From positions 1-57,571 of the forward strand of contig NZ_AJKI01000042.1 in assembly GCF_000259075.1 (NCBI RefSeq): DNA of 57,571 bases. Direction: 5' to 3'. The stretch is from Marinilabilia salmonicolor JCM 21150. Lineage in GTDB: Bacteria; Bacteroidota; Bacteroidia; Bacteroidales; Marinilabiliaceae. The stretch's first letter is position 1. Each line of letters opens with the position of its first letter. The translations under genes and the position numbers were made by a program. This document shows positions 7,583 through 15,990 of this stretch, piece by piece. Under the pieces are notes generated by a model. The model was not told the origin of the DNA. It saw nothing but the letters and a program-made list of their open reading frames with translations, and searched no databases.

Positions 7583-10500
7583 ATGAGTGAAGGTATTTTA
7601 AAAGCATTGATGCAACTTTTTGCTTTAGTGGCAGCTCCGGAACAGGATGCCACTTCGGGAAGAAAAGTTGTGCAAAATTATCTCTCTTTACAACTCAATC
7701 AACAACTCATTGAGGAATACCTCCATCTTTTTGATAATCACAGAAGGACCTACCGGGAAAAAACAAAAGAAAAAACCCGGATTCCTAAACTTTATGCCGC
7801 AAGTTCAGTAAAAGTTCTTCGCATTGCCACGGCCATCAATGAAGAACTCACGCATTACCAAAAAATCATCGTAATCATTCAGTTGCTTGAATTTCTCGAC
7901 TCAGGAAAGAAAGCGATGTCGGAGGTGGAATTCGAGTTTGCCGAAACGGTTGCCGAAACCTTTAATATTTACAGGGAAGAATTTCTGTCCATCCATCATT
8001 TCATTGTAAGTACCGAAAAAGAGCCCGAAGACAATCACCTGATTATCGGGGGAGAAAAAAGAAGACGGCGCGAAGAAAAATACATTTATCGGGAATTTTT
8101 AAATACTGAGATTTTTGTTCTTTATGTAAGTTCCGTATCTCTATGTCTTCTCAAAACCAGTGAAAGCACCGAACTTACCATCAACGGACAGGTGCTCCTT
8201 CCCCACCACATCCACTTTTTGAGACCGGGAGGCTCAATCCGTTACAAACATGGTACTCCGGTAACCTTCAGTGACATTGCCACCCATTTTAATTTTAAGG
8301 CCAACGAATCTCCCATTGTTTTTGACGTAAGAGACATCTCTTTCAGCTTCGACACCAAAAGAAATGCCGGTCTTCACCCTCTGAGTTTTGCAAGCCACTC
8401 AGGACAGCTTGTTGGCATTATGGGGGATTCAGGAGCAGGAAAGAGCACGCTCATCAATGTTCTTACCGGGATCTATCTTCCATCATCAGGAGAAATTCTA
8501 ATGAATGGAATAGACCTTCACCTTTTCCCGGAAAAAGTAAACGGACTGATTGGTTACGTAGCACAGGACGACCTGCTAATTGAAGATTTGTCTGTATATC
8601 AGAATCTGTATTATAATGCCAGACTCTGTTTTGACCATCTTAGTGAGGAAGAGATAACAGAGAAAGTCATTCAATTGCTCAGCTCACTTGGCCTCTATGA
8701 AATCAGGAATATGAAAGTGGGCTCTCCCCTGAACAAAAAAATCAGTGGAGGGCAGAGAAAACGCCTAAATATCGCCCTTGAACTGATACGCGAACCCTCA
8801 GTTCTTTTTCTGGATGAACCAACCTCCGGCCTGTCGTCAAGAGATTCTGAAAACATCATGGATTTGCTCAAGGATCTGGCGGTTAAGGGAAAACTGATTT
8901 TTGTGGTCATTCATCAACCATCTTCCGAGATATACAAAATGTTTAACCAGCTTCTGGTGCTGGACACCGGAGGATACCTGATCTACAACGGTGATCCCGT
9001 GGGGGCCATCAACTACTTTAAATCGTGTATCAACCATGCCAATAGGGATGAAAGCGAATGCCCCGTATGTGGAAATGTAAATCCCGAACAGATTCTGAGC
9101 ATTATCAACTCCAGTGTACTGGATGAATACGGAACCCCCACCCCGGCGCGAAAAACCTCACCCCTTGAATGGTTTCAGCTCTTCAAGAAACAATACCCGT
9201 CAAGCCGGGAGCGTAAAGAAAAAAGATTGCCACTGCCTGAAATAAATTTCAAAATACCCGGCCGGCTGGGACAGCTTGGCATTTTTTTCATCCGCGATTT
9301 AAAATCCAAACTGGCAAATGCTCAATACATTTTAATCAATCTGCTGGAAATGCCTGTTTTAGCATTTATTCTGGCAAGTTTGCTTTATTACTTTCAACCC
9401 GAAGCCCAACAGGAACCCGGATATCTGCTTTACAACAATCCAAACCTGGTTACCTTCCTTATCATTTCGGTAATCATCTCCATATTCGTTGGATTAACGG
9501 TCAGTGCCGAAGAAATTATAAGTGATAAAAAAATACTTAAGCGGGAAGCCTTCCTCAACCTCAGCCGTCTAAGCTACTTATTCTCAAAAGTTTTTCTACT
9601 GGCCATTTTATCGGCCATCCAAACAGCCATATTTACCTTTATCGGAAACACGATTCTGGAAATACAAAATATGTTTTGGCCATTCTGGCTTGTATTGTTT
9701 ACCTCGGCCATATTTGCCAACCTATTGGGGTTAATCATATCAGACAGTCTTAAAAAGACAGTTAACATCTATATTTTGATTCCTTTCCTTATAATCCCCC
9801 AACTTATTCTGAGCGGTGTTTTTGTATCCTATGACCGCTTAAATCCGCATTTCTCGTCCGTATCCGAAATACCCTGGTACGGCGAAACAATAACCGCACG
9901 CTGGGCTTTTGAAGCAATGGCGGTTCATCAGTTTACCCATAACAATTATCAAAAGGAATTCTTTGTTTTCGATAAGCTAAAAAGTAAAGCCAATTACTAT
10001 AAAGATTACTGGGTTCCGGCTTTTCGGAATGAACTGACCCGCTTAAAAAACAGTATAGAAGAGGAACAAACAAGTGACATCCGGATCTTATTGGAGAGTG
10101 AAAGTAAAAAAGCGGCAGCAGAACTGCCGGTTGAAAAAAACATTATTCCACCTGTTTTTAAGGAAGATGTCTCCATCGACAGTTTCCTGAACGAAGCAAA
10201 TAAATTTACATCAGACGTTCAACGGTTTTATGTGGGGTTATACAATGAGGCAGACAAAAGACATGAAGAACAGCGGCGAAAACTGATACAACAGCATCCG
10301 AATGAAGGTAATCATTACCTGACCTCTTTAAGAAATCAGCACCACAATCAAGGACTTGAGCGATTTGTAAGAGGGACAGATGATTTCTTTTCCAAGCGGA
10401 TCATCCGGCATAACAATTCATTTGTTCAAAAATTTGACGCTATTTATAAGGACCCAAATCATCCTTTCGTTAAAGCTCACTTTCTTGCCCCCTATAAAAA

Positions 10501-10651
10501 CATCGGAAGCTATAAGATCCCTACACTTTGGATTAATCTTTTTGTGATGTGGACAATGAATTTGCTGCTTTTCATTTTTCTCTACAGCCAGTTCCTGAAA
10601 AAACTAATCTCCGGAAGTAAGAAAGCATTACCCCGGAAAAACAATAGGTAA
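7583..10651 (+). CDS. TerB-like / ABCG-type ABC transporter fusion protein
   Basis: This 1022-residue protein starts with an all-helical region (about 1-145) that looks like a TerB-type domain. A short beta-rich stretch follows (about 170-235, FHA-like in position), then an ABC ATPase: Walker A GDSGAGKST (281-289), signature ISGGQRKR (387-394), Walker B VLFLDEPTSG (about 407) and switch His444. An ABC2-type membrane domain with several hydrophobic helices lies at about 575-760. A large soluble insert (about 780-970), rich in charge, sits before a last membrane helix near the C-terminus. Order ATPase-then-membrane is that of ABCG/White half-transporters. Substrate is unknown. I infer an inner-membrane exporter, or an ABC machine regulated through its N-terminal domains. 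Hairpins follow the stop codon. Confidence 0.82.
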   Translation: MSEGILKALMQLFALVAAPEQDATSGRKVVQNYLSLQLNQQLIEEYLHLFDNHRRTYREKTKEKTRIPKLYAASSVKVLRIATAINEELTHYQKIIVIIQLLEFLDSGKKAMSEVEFEFAETVAETFNIYREEFLSIHHFIVSTEKEPEDNHLIIGGEKRRRREEKYIYREFLNTEIFVLYVSSVSLCLLKTSESTELTINGQVLLPHHIHFLRPGGSIRYKHGTPVTFSDIATHFNFKANESPIVFDVRDISFSFDTKRNAGLHPLSFASHSGQLVGIMGDSGAGKSTLINVLTGIYLPSSGEILMNGIDLHLFPEKVNGLIGYVAQDDLLIEDLSVYQNLYYNARLCFDHLSEEEITEKVIQLLSSLGLYEIRNMKVGSPLNKKISGGQRKRLNIALELIREPSVLFLDEPTSGLSSRDSENIMDLLKDLAVKGKLIFVVIHQPSSEIYKMFNQLLVLDTGGYLIYNGDPVGAINYFKSCINHANRDESECPVCGNVNPEQILSIINSSVLDEYGTPTPARKTSPLEWFQLFKKQYPSSRERKEKRLPLPEINFKIPGRLGQLGIFFIRDLKSKLANAQYILINLLEMPVLAFILASLLYYFQPEAQQEPGYLLYNNPNLVTFLIISVIISIFVGLTVSAEEIISDKKILKREAFLNLSRLSYLFSKVFLLAILSAIQTAIFTFIGNTILEIQNMFWPFWLVLFTSAIFANLLGLIISDSLKKTVNIYILIPFLIIPQLILSGVFVSYDRLNPHFSSVSEIPWYGETITARWAFEAMAVHQFTHNNYQKEFFVFDKLKSKANYYKDYWVPAFRNELTRLKNSIEEEQTSDIRILLESESKKAAAELPVEKNIIPPVFKEDVSIDSFLNEANKFTSDVQRFYVGLYNEADKRHEEQRRKLIQQHPNEGNHYLTSLRNQHHNQGLERFVRGTDDFFSKRIIRHNNSFVQKFDAIYKDPNHPFVKAHFLAPYKNIGSYKIPTLWINLFVMWTMNLLLFIFLYSQFLKKLISGSKKALPRKNNR

Positions 10652-10694
10652 CCCCTTAAGCGGGATTACCTATATTCAGCCGGAGCATCCGGCT
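10647..10694 (+). terminator. Hairpins after the ABC fusion gene
   Basis: GGTAACCCC/GGGATTACC (10647-10670) and AGCCGGA/TCCGGCT (10678-10694) can each fold. No strong T-run follows, so termination here is only probable. Confidence 0.4.
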
Positions 10695-10705
10695 ATATAA
10701 TTTAA

Positions 10706-10739
10706 AAAAAGAAAAGAGTATCCGTTTTCGGATTTACTC
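10706..10739 (-). terminator. Intrinsic terminator of siaB-siaC, overlapping the stop codon
   Basis: GAGTATCCG (10716-10724) pairs with CGGATTTACTC (10729-10739) with a 2-base bulge. On the minus strand it is followed by TTTTCTTTTTTT. The stem includes the siaC stop codon. Confidence 0.75.
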
Positions 10740-11114
10740 CTCCATTTCAATCATTTTAAAGGGAAGATTAATAATGGACTGGTAATCCTCTCCTGCCTCA
10801 AACATATCTTCATCGTCCTCTTCGTAGTACCAGTTTACCTGAACTTTAAAACCCTTTTTAAACAACAATTCCAGTTTCTTAAAAATATCAAGAATACACT
10901 TTGAAGAACTGGTATTGAAGTATTCCAATTGAATATTGATAATCGTATTATCTTTGGGATCATCACCATACTCATCAATCCAATCGATCAGCGGTTTATA
11001 AAACTCTACTGAATTCTCGGGAATTGACCGGCCCTTGATCTCAACCACACCTTTCTCCCCGTCAAGCTTAACGTAGGGAGTTTTGGGTGTATCTTCACGG
11101 ATAATTGTTTCCAT
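10734..11114 (-). CDS. siaC: SiaC family regulatory phosphoprotein (DUF1987)
   Basis: This 126-residue protein matches the SiaC/DUF1987 family. In Pseudomonas aeruginosa SiaC is phosphorylated by SiaB, dephosphorylated by SiaA, and in its unphosphorylated form activates the diguanylate cyclase SiaD. The family's phospho-threonine is at residue 68. Here the motif FNTSSSK places Thr68 at exactly that position. The C-terminus is very acidic (EEDDEDMFEAGED). It lies 19 bases after siaB, so the two form one transcription unit ending at a terminator that overlaps the stop codon. No SiaA phosphatase or SiaD cyclase is adjacent, so its downstream target is unknown in this organism. Confidence 0.88.
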   Translation of the reverse strand: METIIREDTPKTPYVKLDGEKGVVEIKGRSIPENSVEFYKPLIDWIDEYGDDPKDNTIINIQLEYFNTSSSKCILDIFKKLELLFKKGFKVQVNWYYEEDDEDMFEAGEDYQSIINLPFKMIEMEE

Positions 11115-11133
11115 AATGGCAATTATATCTTTA

Positions 11134-11697
11134 TTAACTTATGTACACGTCCAAAGAAAAGAAAATATGTTCTCCGTCGTAAGGATACAAAAAATATTCC
11201 AGTTTATTACCTGTTTTTCTAACAATATCAAGCATTCCCAAGCCTCCTCCGCCTTTTTCGGAGAGAGCTTCATTGCCCAAAATATCGCGATAAAGCATTC
11301 TCACCTCTTCATCTGAGAGAGAATTAAGCTGTTCTATGCGATCTTTTATAAAATTGACTTTTGATCTCAGAATAAAATTCCCGGTGGTAACCCGGAAAAA
11401 TGAACCATCATGAACAAGACACGCGATGCCAAAGTTAGGAGATCCACCTGCTGAAAGTCCAGCCGGAGGGGCATCAACATGATGATAAAGATTCTGCATA
11501 CATTCTACAAAAACATTATAGACTTTTTTTCGGGTCTGCAGTCTTTCTTTCGTGAGCAAAGGGCTGTTTTCTACAGCATCAAGAGCATGGGTAATCATCT
11601 CCGGAGAAATACTTCCTGTATATTTAAAAATCACATCGCCCTGCAACTTGTGAGCGTACCATTCCTCAAGATTGAAACCCATTTTAATATCTTGCAT
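11134..11697 (-). CDS. siaB: SiaB family protein kinase (DUF6272)
   Basis: The 187-residue product resembles SiaB, the kinase that phosphorylates SiaC. It has GHKL-type ATP-binding features: an N-box-like VECMQNLYHH (residues 64-73) and a Gly-rich loop GGGGLGMLDIV (149-159). SiaB differs from RsbW-type anti-sigma kinases in sequence but plays a similar partner-switching role. It precedes siaC on the same strand with a 19-base gap. A -7 element (TATCTTTG) lies just upstream at 11708-11715. The expected membrane phosphatase SiaA is absent here. Confidence 0.85.
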   Translation of the reverse strand: MQDIKMGFNLEEWYAHKLQGDVIFKYTGSISPEMITHALDAVENSPLLTKERLQTRKKVYNVFVECMQNLYHHVDAPPAGLSAGGSPNFGIACLVHDGSFFRVTTGNFILRSKVNFIKDRIEQLNSLSDEEVRMLYRDILGNEALSEKGGGGLGMLDIVRKTGNKLEYFLYPYDGEHIFFSLDVYIS

Positions 11698-11707
11698 TAG
11701 TTCTTTA

Positions 11708-11715
11708 CAAAGATA
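11708..11715 (-). promoter_or_regulatory. Bacteroidota -7 element of siaB-siaC
   Basis: On the minus strand this reads TATCTTTG, a perfect TAnnTTTG. It lies about 10 bases upstream of the siaB start codon, implying a very short leader or a start slightly further in. Confidence 0.5.
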
Positions 11716-11846
11716 AAAATTTATATATTTTTTTGAACTTTTAAGTTCCGAAGTTTAACGATTTCTGAACAAACTAAAACACAAATATTCTTTTTTTTGG
11801 TAAATAAAGCTCAGAATATGGCAAAAGAAAGCATTTACATGATAAA

Positions 11847-12773
11847 TCAGATTCCATCGCCCCCCATAAAACCGGAATGACGATACTTTTCCTGAATAAT
11901 TTTACTCTCGGGAGGAACTGAAGTTGTCAGCCAGACATTACCTCCAATTACAGAGTTGGCCCCTACGGTAACACGTCCAAGAATGGTCGCCTGAGCATAA
12001 ATAATCACATTGTCTTCCACAATCGGGTGACGATCAATACCTTTAATTGGATTACCATCTTCATCAAGAGGAAAACTCTTTGCCCCCAGGGTCACTCCCT
12101 GATAAATTTTCACGTGGTTACCGATAATACAGGTAGCACCGATAACCACACCGGTTCCGTGATCTATAGTAAAATGGTGACCAATGCTGGCCCTGGGATG
12201 AATATCGATTCCCGTTTCGGAATGTGCCATTTCGGAAACAATTCTCGGAATCAGCGGAACTTTAAGTTGTAATAATTCATGAGCGATTCGGTAATTGGTA
12301 ATGGCCCGAATGGCCGGATAACAAAAGATTACTTCTGCGCTACTTTGTGCAGCAGGGTCGCCTACATAGGCTGCTTCCACGTCAGTGGCCAGCAGATGAC
12401 GGATCTGCGGCAACTTTTCAATAAACTGGAGTGTAATCTTTGCCGCCCGGTCTTTGCGGTGCAGCAAGTCTTCTCTGTTGGTATGGTGACAATCGAAACA
12501 TAAACCTGCATAAATCTGCTGCCGAAGCAAATCGTAAAGTTTCTCCACATTCACCCCGATATAATAGCTGATACTGGCAGGACGAGTTGGTGAATCACCG
12601 TAATACCCCGGAAAAACTATCTCACGCAGTAGATCAACAATCTCACCCAATACTCTGGAAGAAGGCATTGGCTGATCGGGATAGTGCCGGTGACAAACCG
12701 ATTGGTATGATTCCTCACGCGACAACTGTTCAATGGTTGCTTTAAGTCTTTTGGGATATTCCAGATAATTCAT
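11847..12773 (-). CDS. cysE: Serine O-acetyltransferase
   Basis: The 308-residue protein has the N-terminal helical serine acetyltransferase domain and, from about residue 190, a left-handed beta-helix of hexapeptide repeats. The active-site region reads GIDIHPRASIGHHFTIDHGTGVVIG in segments, with the His residues of the family. It transfers acetyl from acetyl-CoA to L-serine, making O-acetylserine for cysteine synthesis. The N-terminal part is longer than in E. coli CysE and resembles the longer form seen in many Bacteroidota. It is monocistronic on the minus strand. Repeat copy 2 ends about 14 bases before its start codon, so the repeat lies in the leader or promoter region. Confidence 0.93.
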   Translation of the reverse strand: MNYLEYPKRLKATIEQLSREESYQSVCHRHYPDQPMPSSRVLGEIVDLLREIVFPGYYGDSPTRPASISYYIGVNVEKLYDLLRQQIYAGLCFDCHHTNREDLLHRKDRAAKITLQFIEKLPQIRHLLATDVEAAYVGDPAAQSSAEVIFCYPAIRAITNYRIAHELLQLKVPLIPRIVSEMAHSETGIDIHPRASIGHHFTIDHGTGVVIGATCIIGNHVKIYQGVTLGAKSFPLDEDGNPIKGIDRHPIVEDNVIIYAQATILGRVTVGANSVIGGNVWLTTSVPPESKIIQEKYRHSGFMGGDGI

Positions 12774-12786
12774 CAGTATATAATTT

Positions 12787-12880
12787 ATCTAAGTTATTGG
12801 TCTGATGGAACTCGCATGAAAGGAATTTATACATTGTCTTTTGTGGCATCCCTTGCCATGCACGTTTCATTCGTTTGAAA
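12787..12880. repeat. Dispersed 80-95 bp structured repeat, copy 2
   Basis: It matches copy 1 (6463-6551, reverse orientation) from ATCTAAGTTATTGGTCTGAT through GTTTCATTCG. The internal hairpin is GGCA/TGCC. It sits immediately upstream of cysE. Confidence 0.85.
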
Positions 12881-12924
12881 TTTTGTAATTAACTGACAAA
12901 AAACCAATTAAAAAATTTGAGAAC

Positions 12925-13000
12925 GGATGGAACTCGCATGCAAGGATTTATACATATTCTTTTGGGGCAATCGTTGCCATGCTCGTTTCATTCGCTTAAA
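12925..13000. repeat. Dispersed 80-95 bp structured repeat, copy 3
   Basis: It is in tandem with copy 2, at about 130-base spacing, and shares GGAACTCGCATGCAAGG, the GGCAA-TCG-TTGCC hairpin and GTTTCATTCG. A further partial copy ends at about 13105 (CTTCATTCGTTTAAAT) after a different hairpin (TGATTTT/AAAATCA near 13060-13084). The rest of the spacer 12774-13203 is AT-rich with no gene. Confidence 0.8.
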
Positions 13001-13203
13001 TTTTATTTAACTGATTGGTAAGATTAAACATCCCATGATTTTGAGATTATCTCTTTATTTTTGATTTTCATAATTCAAAAATCATGAAAGCTTCATTCGT
13101 TTAAATTCTACAATAAGTTAATTATCAATTTTAGAGAACAAAAGAACACCTTCATTCTCACCTAACTTCTATTTAAAAATCTCTCAAATAACACCTTTCT
13201 GCA

Positions 13204-13740
13204 TTAAGGAATCGGATGAACAGAAAACCCTCTTGCTGAAAGACCGTTCAAGGCACTGTTCAATCTGTGAACACCACTCCCCTCCACCAGAGAAAAAGAA
13301 ATTTGGTAGTATTCCAGTTCCTTCAGATAACAGTCAAACAAATATTCCCGGCTGTCCGGATTTTCCCTGATTCCATCATCCTCCCATGGCAAATCCGGAA
13401 TACACAAAAGAGCCAGGTCAGGCTTTAACTCTTTTATCGCTTTATCAATCCAGACAGGACAACAAGAAAAAACTTCCTGAAACCACACCTTTGTAATTAT
13501 CAGAAAGGTATCAAAAAAAACGAATTCCTCTGCCTTTACCACTGAATCCATCTTATGATATTCAAGCACCTGGTAATGTGCAATTTTCTCAACATCTGCA
13601 AAAGAATAGGAACCTCCGGTATTTTCTACATGTTGTCTTGCATATTCTTCAACGGCATGCCCCTGAAAATGTTCAGCCAATTCTTTAGTCAAAGCTGACT
13701 TTCCTGTAGATTCGGGTCCTGTAATAACAATGGCAGTCAT
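13204..13740 (-). CDS. NadR-type ATP-binding kinase (probable ribosylnicotinamide kinase)
   Basis: This 178-residue P-loop protein begins with MTAIVITGPESTGKSAL. The GPESTGKS Walker A is characteristic of the kinase domain of NadR. It lacks the helix-turn-helix and the NMN-adenylyltransferase domain of full NadR, leaving only the kinase. The gene lies 36 bases after pnuC on the same strand. That pairing suggests that nicotinamide riboside is imported by PnuC and trapped by phosphorylation to NMN in the cytoplasm. Another nucleoside substrate is possible, because some PnuC relatives carry thiamine. It is the last gene of the guaA-led cluster. Confidence 0.8.
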   Translation of the reverse strand: MTAIVITGPESTGKSALTKELAEHFQGHAVEEYARQHVENTGGSYSFADVEKIAHYQVLEYHKMDSVVKAEEFVFFDTFLIITKVWFQEVFSCCPVWIDKAIKELKPDLALLCIPDLPWEDDGIRENPDSREYLFDCYLKELEYYQISFSLVEGSGVHRLNSALNGLSARGFSVHPIP

Positions 13741-13776
13741 AGCTTTTCACTTTATTCAGTATCCGGGTTTAACTTC

Positions 13777-14406
13777 CTACCCTCGCCGTTGTATCTCCCG
13801 GTCACGCACCATCATCTGCTGTTTCCACTCACGATAGCCAACAACAGCAACCAGGGTATAAACAATGTACAAAACAACAGTCACGGTTAATCCCTTGTAA
13901 AGATACATCCCGGTACTTACCAGATCCACAACCACCCAAACCAACCAATGCTCTATTTTTTTACGGGCAAGCATCCAGGTTGCAACAATTCCTCCGGTGG
14001 TGGTAAATGCATCCCAATAAGGCAGATCTGAAGTGGGAATGCCCATTTGTTCAGGCAACTTTAGCAATGCAATCACAACCACACCGTATATCAAAACTCC
14101 TGTAATAAGTAATTTTAAGGCCAATGATTTATTAACCCCGGAGACAGGCATTTTGGGTTTTCCACTTTCTTTTCGCCCGGTTTTCCAGGCCAGCCATCCG
14201 TAAACACTTATCACAAGGTAGTAAACCTGAAGAGACATATCTGCATAAAGCCGCTCATCCAGGAACAACACTAAGTAGAAAAAGGAACTGACAAAACCTG
14301 TCACCCATAGCCAGATATTCTCACGTACAGAAAGATAAAGATACAACAACGCAAAGATTGTTCCCAGCAATTCAATCCAATGAGCAATCAACCAGTCAAT
14401 TATCAT
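13777..14406 (-). CDS. pnuC: PnuC family nicotinamide riboside transporter
   Basis: From the ATG at 14406 the product (MIIDWLIAHWIEL...) has about 209 residues and seven hydrophobic segments, as in PnuC. Diagnostic features are the W-rich helices such as WLWVTGFVSSFFYLVLF and the late WLVWVVVDLVSTGMYLYKG. It carries out facilitated uptake across the inner membrane. An upstream start at 14442 would lengthen the N-terminus by 12 charged residues and overlap the protease gene by 47 bases. I prefer 14406, which overlaps it by 11 bases. The NadR-type kinase follows directly, giving a salvage pair for NAD synthesis. Confidence 0.88.
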   Translation of the reverse strand: MIIDWLIAHWIELLGTIFALLYLYLSVRENIWLWVTGFVSSFFYLVLFLDERLYADMSLQVYYLVISVYGWLAWKTGRKESGKPKMPVSGVNKSLALKLLITGVLIYGVVVIALLKLPEQMGIPTSDLPYWDAFTTTGGIVATWMLARKKIEHWLVWVVVDLVSTGMYLYKGLTVTVVLYIVYTLVAVVGYREWKQQMMVRDREIQRRG

Positions 14407-15979
14407 TCTCAAGTACCTTTTTATAGGCCGCCTGATCTTCAATGACCTCCAAGACAGTATCGAAAAAAGGCAACGCCGGATTCAGTGTTTGATAATATTC
14501 ACTGGTACTCCATAAATTACGTGCAATAAGCGCCTTTATCTGCAAATTAAGCCAGACCAACGAAGTGTCCAGCTGCTGTTCATCAGGTTCAATACCGGCA
14601 ACCTCTGCCCTTTGAGCAAGCTGTTCAATAAATTCACCCGGAACTTTAAAATTATCTTTAAAATCTTCGAAAGAACCAAATTCATTCAACCATTCCTCCC
14701 GGTGGTCATCAAGCTTATCCATCACCAGGCGATTAACAGATCCTGATGCTACCAGATCCCGGTAATAGGGTGTGTAGTAAGCGGTGTCCATAGGTATAAA
14801 AATATCAGGCATAATGCCTCCTCCACCAAACACCATACGCTCCGATTTCAAAGTACGATAAGTCAAACTATCAGGCATATCTATGCTGTCGGAATGCATC
14901 ATTTCTCCATGCTGAAACCTTTCATATATTTCGGCATGGTACTCATCCAAACCTTCATCATAGGATTTTTGAATGCTTCGCCCTGATGGCGTATAATATT
15001 TGGCAATCGTTAGCCGGATTTCGGCACCATCAGGCAACGAAAACGGACGTTGAACAAGCCCTTTACCAAAGCTTCGACGCCCCATTACCACGCCCCGATC
15101 CCAGTCCTGGACAGCACCTGCAACGATTTCGCTGGCAGAAGCAGAACCTTCATCAATGAGCACCACCAGGTTTCCTTTTTCCCAAAGTTCTCCTGAATGA
15201 GAATGATATTCCGACCGGGGAATGGCCATACCATCGGTATAAAGCAACAAACTCTCTCCGCCAATAAACTCGTCGGCAATGTCCAGAGCTGCCTTAAGAT
15301 ATCCACCGCCGTTGCCTCTCAAGTCCAACACCAGGTTATCAATCCCCATCTCTTTCAACTCCTTAAGCGCTTTTACAAATTCCCGGTGTGTACTCTGGGC
15401 AAAACGGGATATTTTAATGTAACCGGTTTCCCCGGACATTTTGTAAGCTGCCTCCAGACTAAAGATGGGTATTTTATCTCTTTCTATAATAAAACTCAGA
15501 ACCTGACCATTCCTGAATACTTTAACCCTAACCTCAGATCCTTTGGGGCCACGAAGAAGGTCAAAAACATCACTATTGGCCAATCCAATGCCTGCTACAT
15601 TTTGTCCGTCAATCTCTGTGATTCTGTCACCGGCCATAAGGCCAACTTTCTCCGAGGGACCACCGGGAATGGTTGCCACCACCGTCAGGGTATCCTTCAG
15701 AATCATAAACTCGATGCCTATGCCCTCAAAATTACCATCCAGAGGCTCATTCATGGCTTCCACTTCTTCGGCAGGAATGTACACCGAGTGTGGATCCAGC
15801 TTCTCCAGCATGGCAACAATGGCTTCTTCGGCCATTTCATGAGTATCCACACTGTCCACATAAAAAGTAGATATCAACTGCCACGAAAGCCTTAGTTTAT
15901 CAAGCTCCGGATCATCCAGCTGAGCACTTACCGGAGAAAGCATCAGCAATAATGCAGCAAACAAGAAATAAAATCGCAT
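14396..15979 (-). CDS. S41 family C-terminal processing peptidase
   Basis: The product (527 residues from the chosen ATG) has a signal peptide (MRFYFLFAALLLMLSPVSA). A PDZ domain lies at about 80-165 (GIGIEFMI, GLMAGDRITEIDGQ), followed by the tail-specific protease domain. The catalytic serine is in the EGSASASE motif and the lysine in RRSFGKGLVQRP, both present. Such proteases act in the periplasm on C-termini of envelope proteins. The earlier in-frame start at 16000 would overlap guaA, whereas 15979 lies 11 bases after the guaA stop and begins exactly with the signal peptide. It lies between guaA and pnuC with tight spacing. Confidence 0.93.
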   Translation of the reverse strand: MRFYFLFAALLLMLSPVSAQLDDPELDKLRLSWQLISTFYVDSVDTHEMAEEAIVAMLEKLDPHSVYIPAEEVEAMNEPLDGNFEGIGIEFMILKDTLTVVATIPGGPSEKVGLMAGDRITEIDGQNVAGIGLANSDVFDLLRGPKGSEVRVKVFRNGQVLSFIIERDKIPIFSLEAAYKMSGETGYIKISRFAQSTHREFVKALKELKEMGIDNLVLDLRGNGGGYLKAALDIADEFIGGESLLLYTDGMAIPRSEYHSHSGELWEKGNLVVLIDEGSASASEIVAGAVQDWDRGVVMGRRSFGKGLVQRPFSLPDGAEIRLTIAKYYTPSGRSIQKSYDEGLDEYHAEIYERFQHGEMMHSDSIDMPDSLTYRTLKSERMVFGGGGIMPDIFIPMDTAYYTPYYRDLVASGSVNRLVMDKLDDHREEWLNEFGSFEDFKDNFKVPGEFIEQLAQRAEVAGIEPDEQQLDTSLVWLNLQIKALIARNLWSTSEYYQTLNPALPFFDTVLEVIEDQAAYKKVLENDN

Positions 15980-15990
15980 AAAAAATATTT

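Noticed and set aside
12787-13000. Possible CRISPR array near cysE
   Set aside because: Only two full copies about 130 bases apart, with long, unequal, AT-rich gaps and no cas genes.
15197-15895. 232-residue plus-strand reading frame inside the S41 protease gene
   Set aside because: The minus-strand protease has all catalytic motifs. The antisense frame lacks any recognisable feature.
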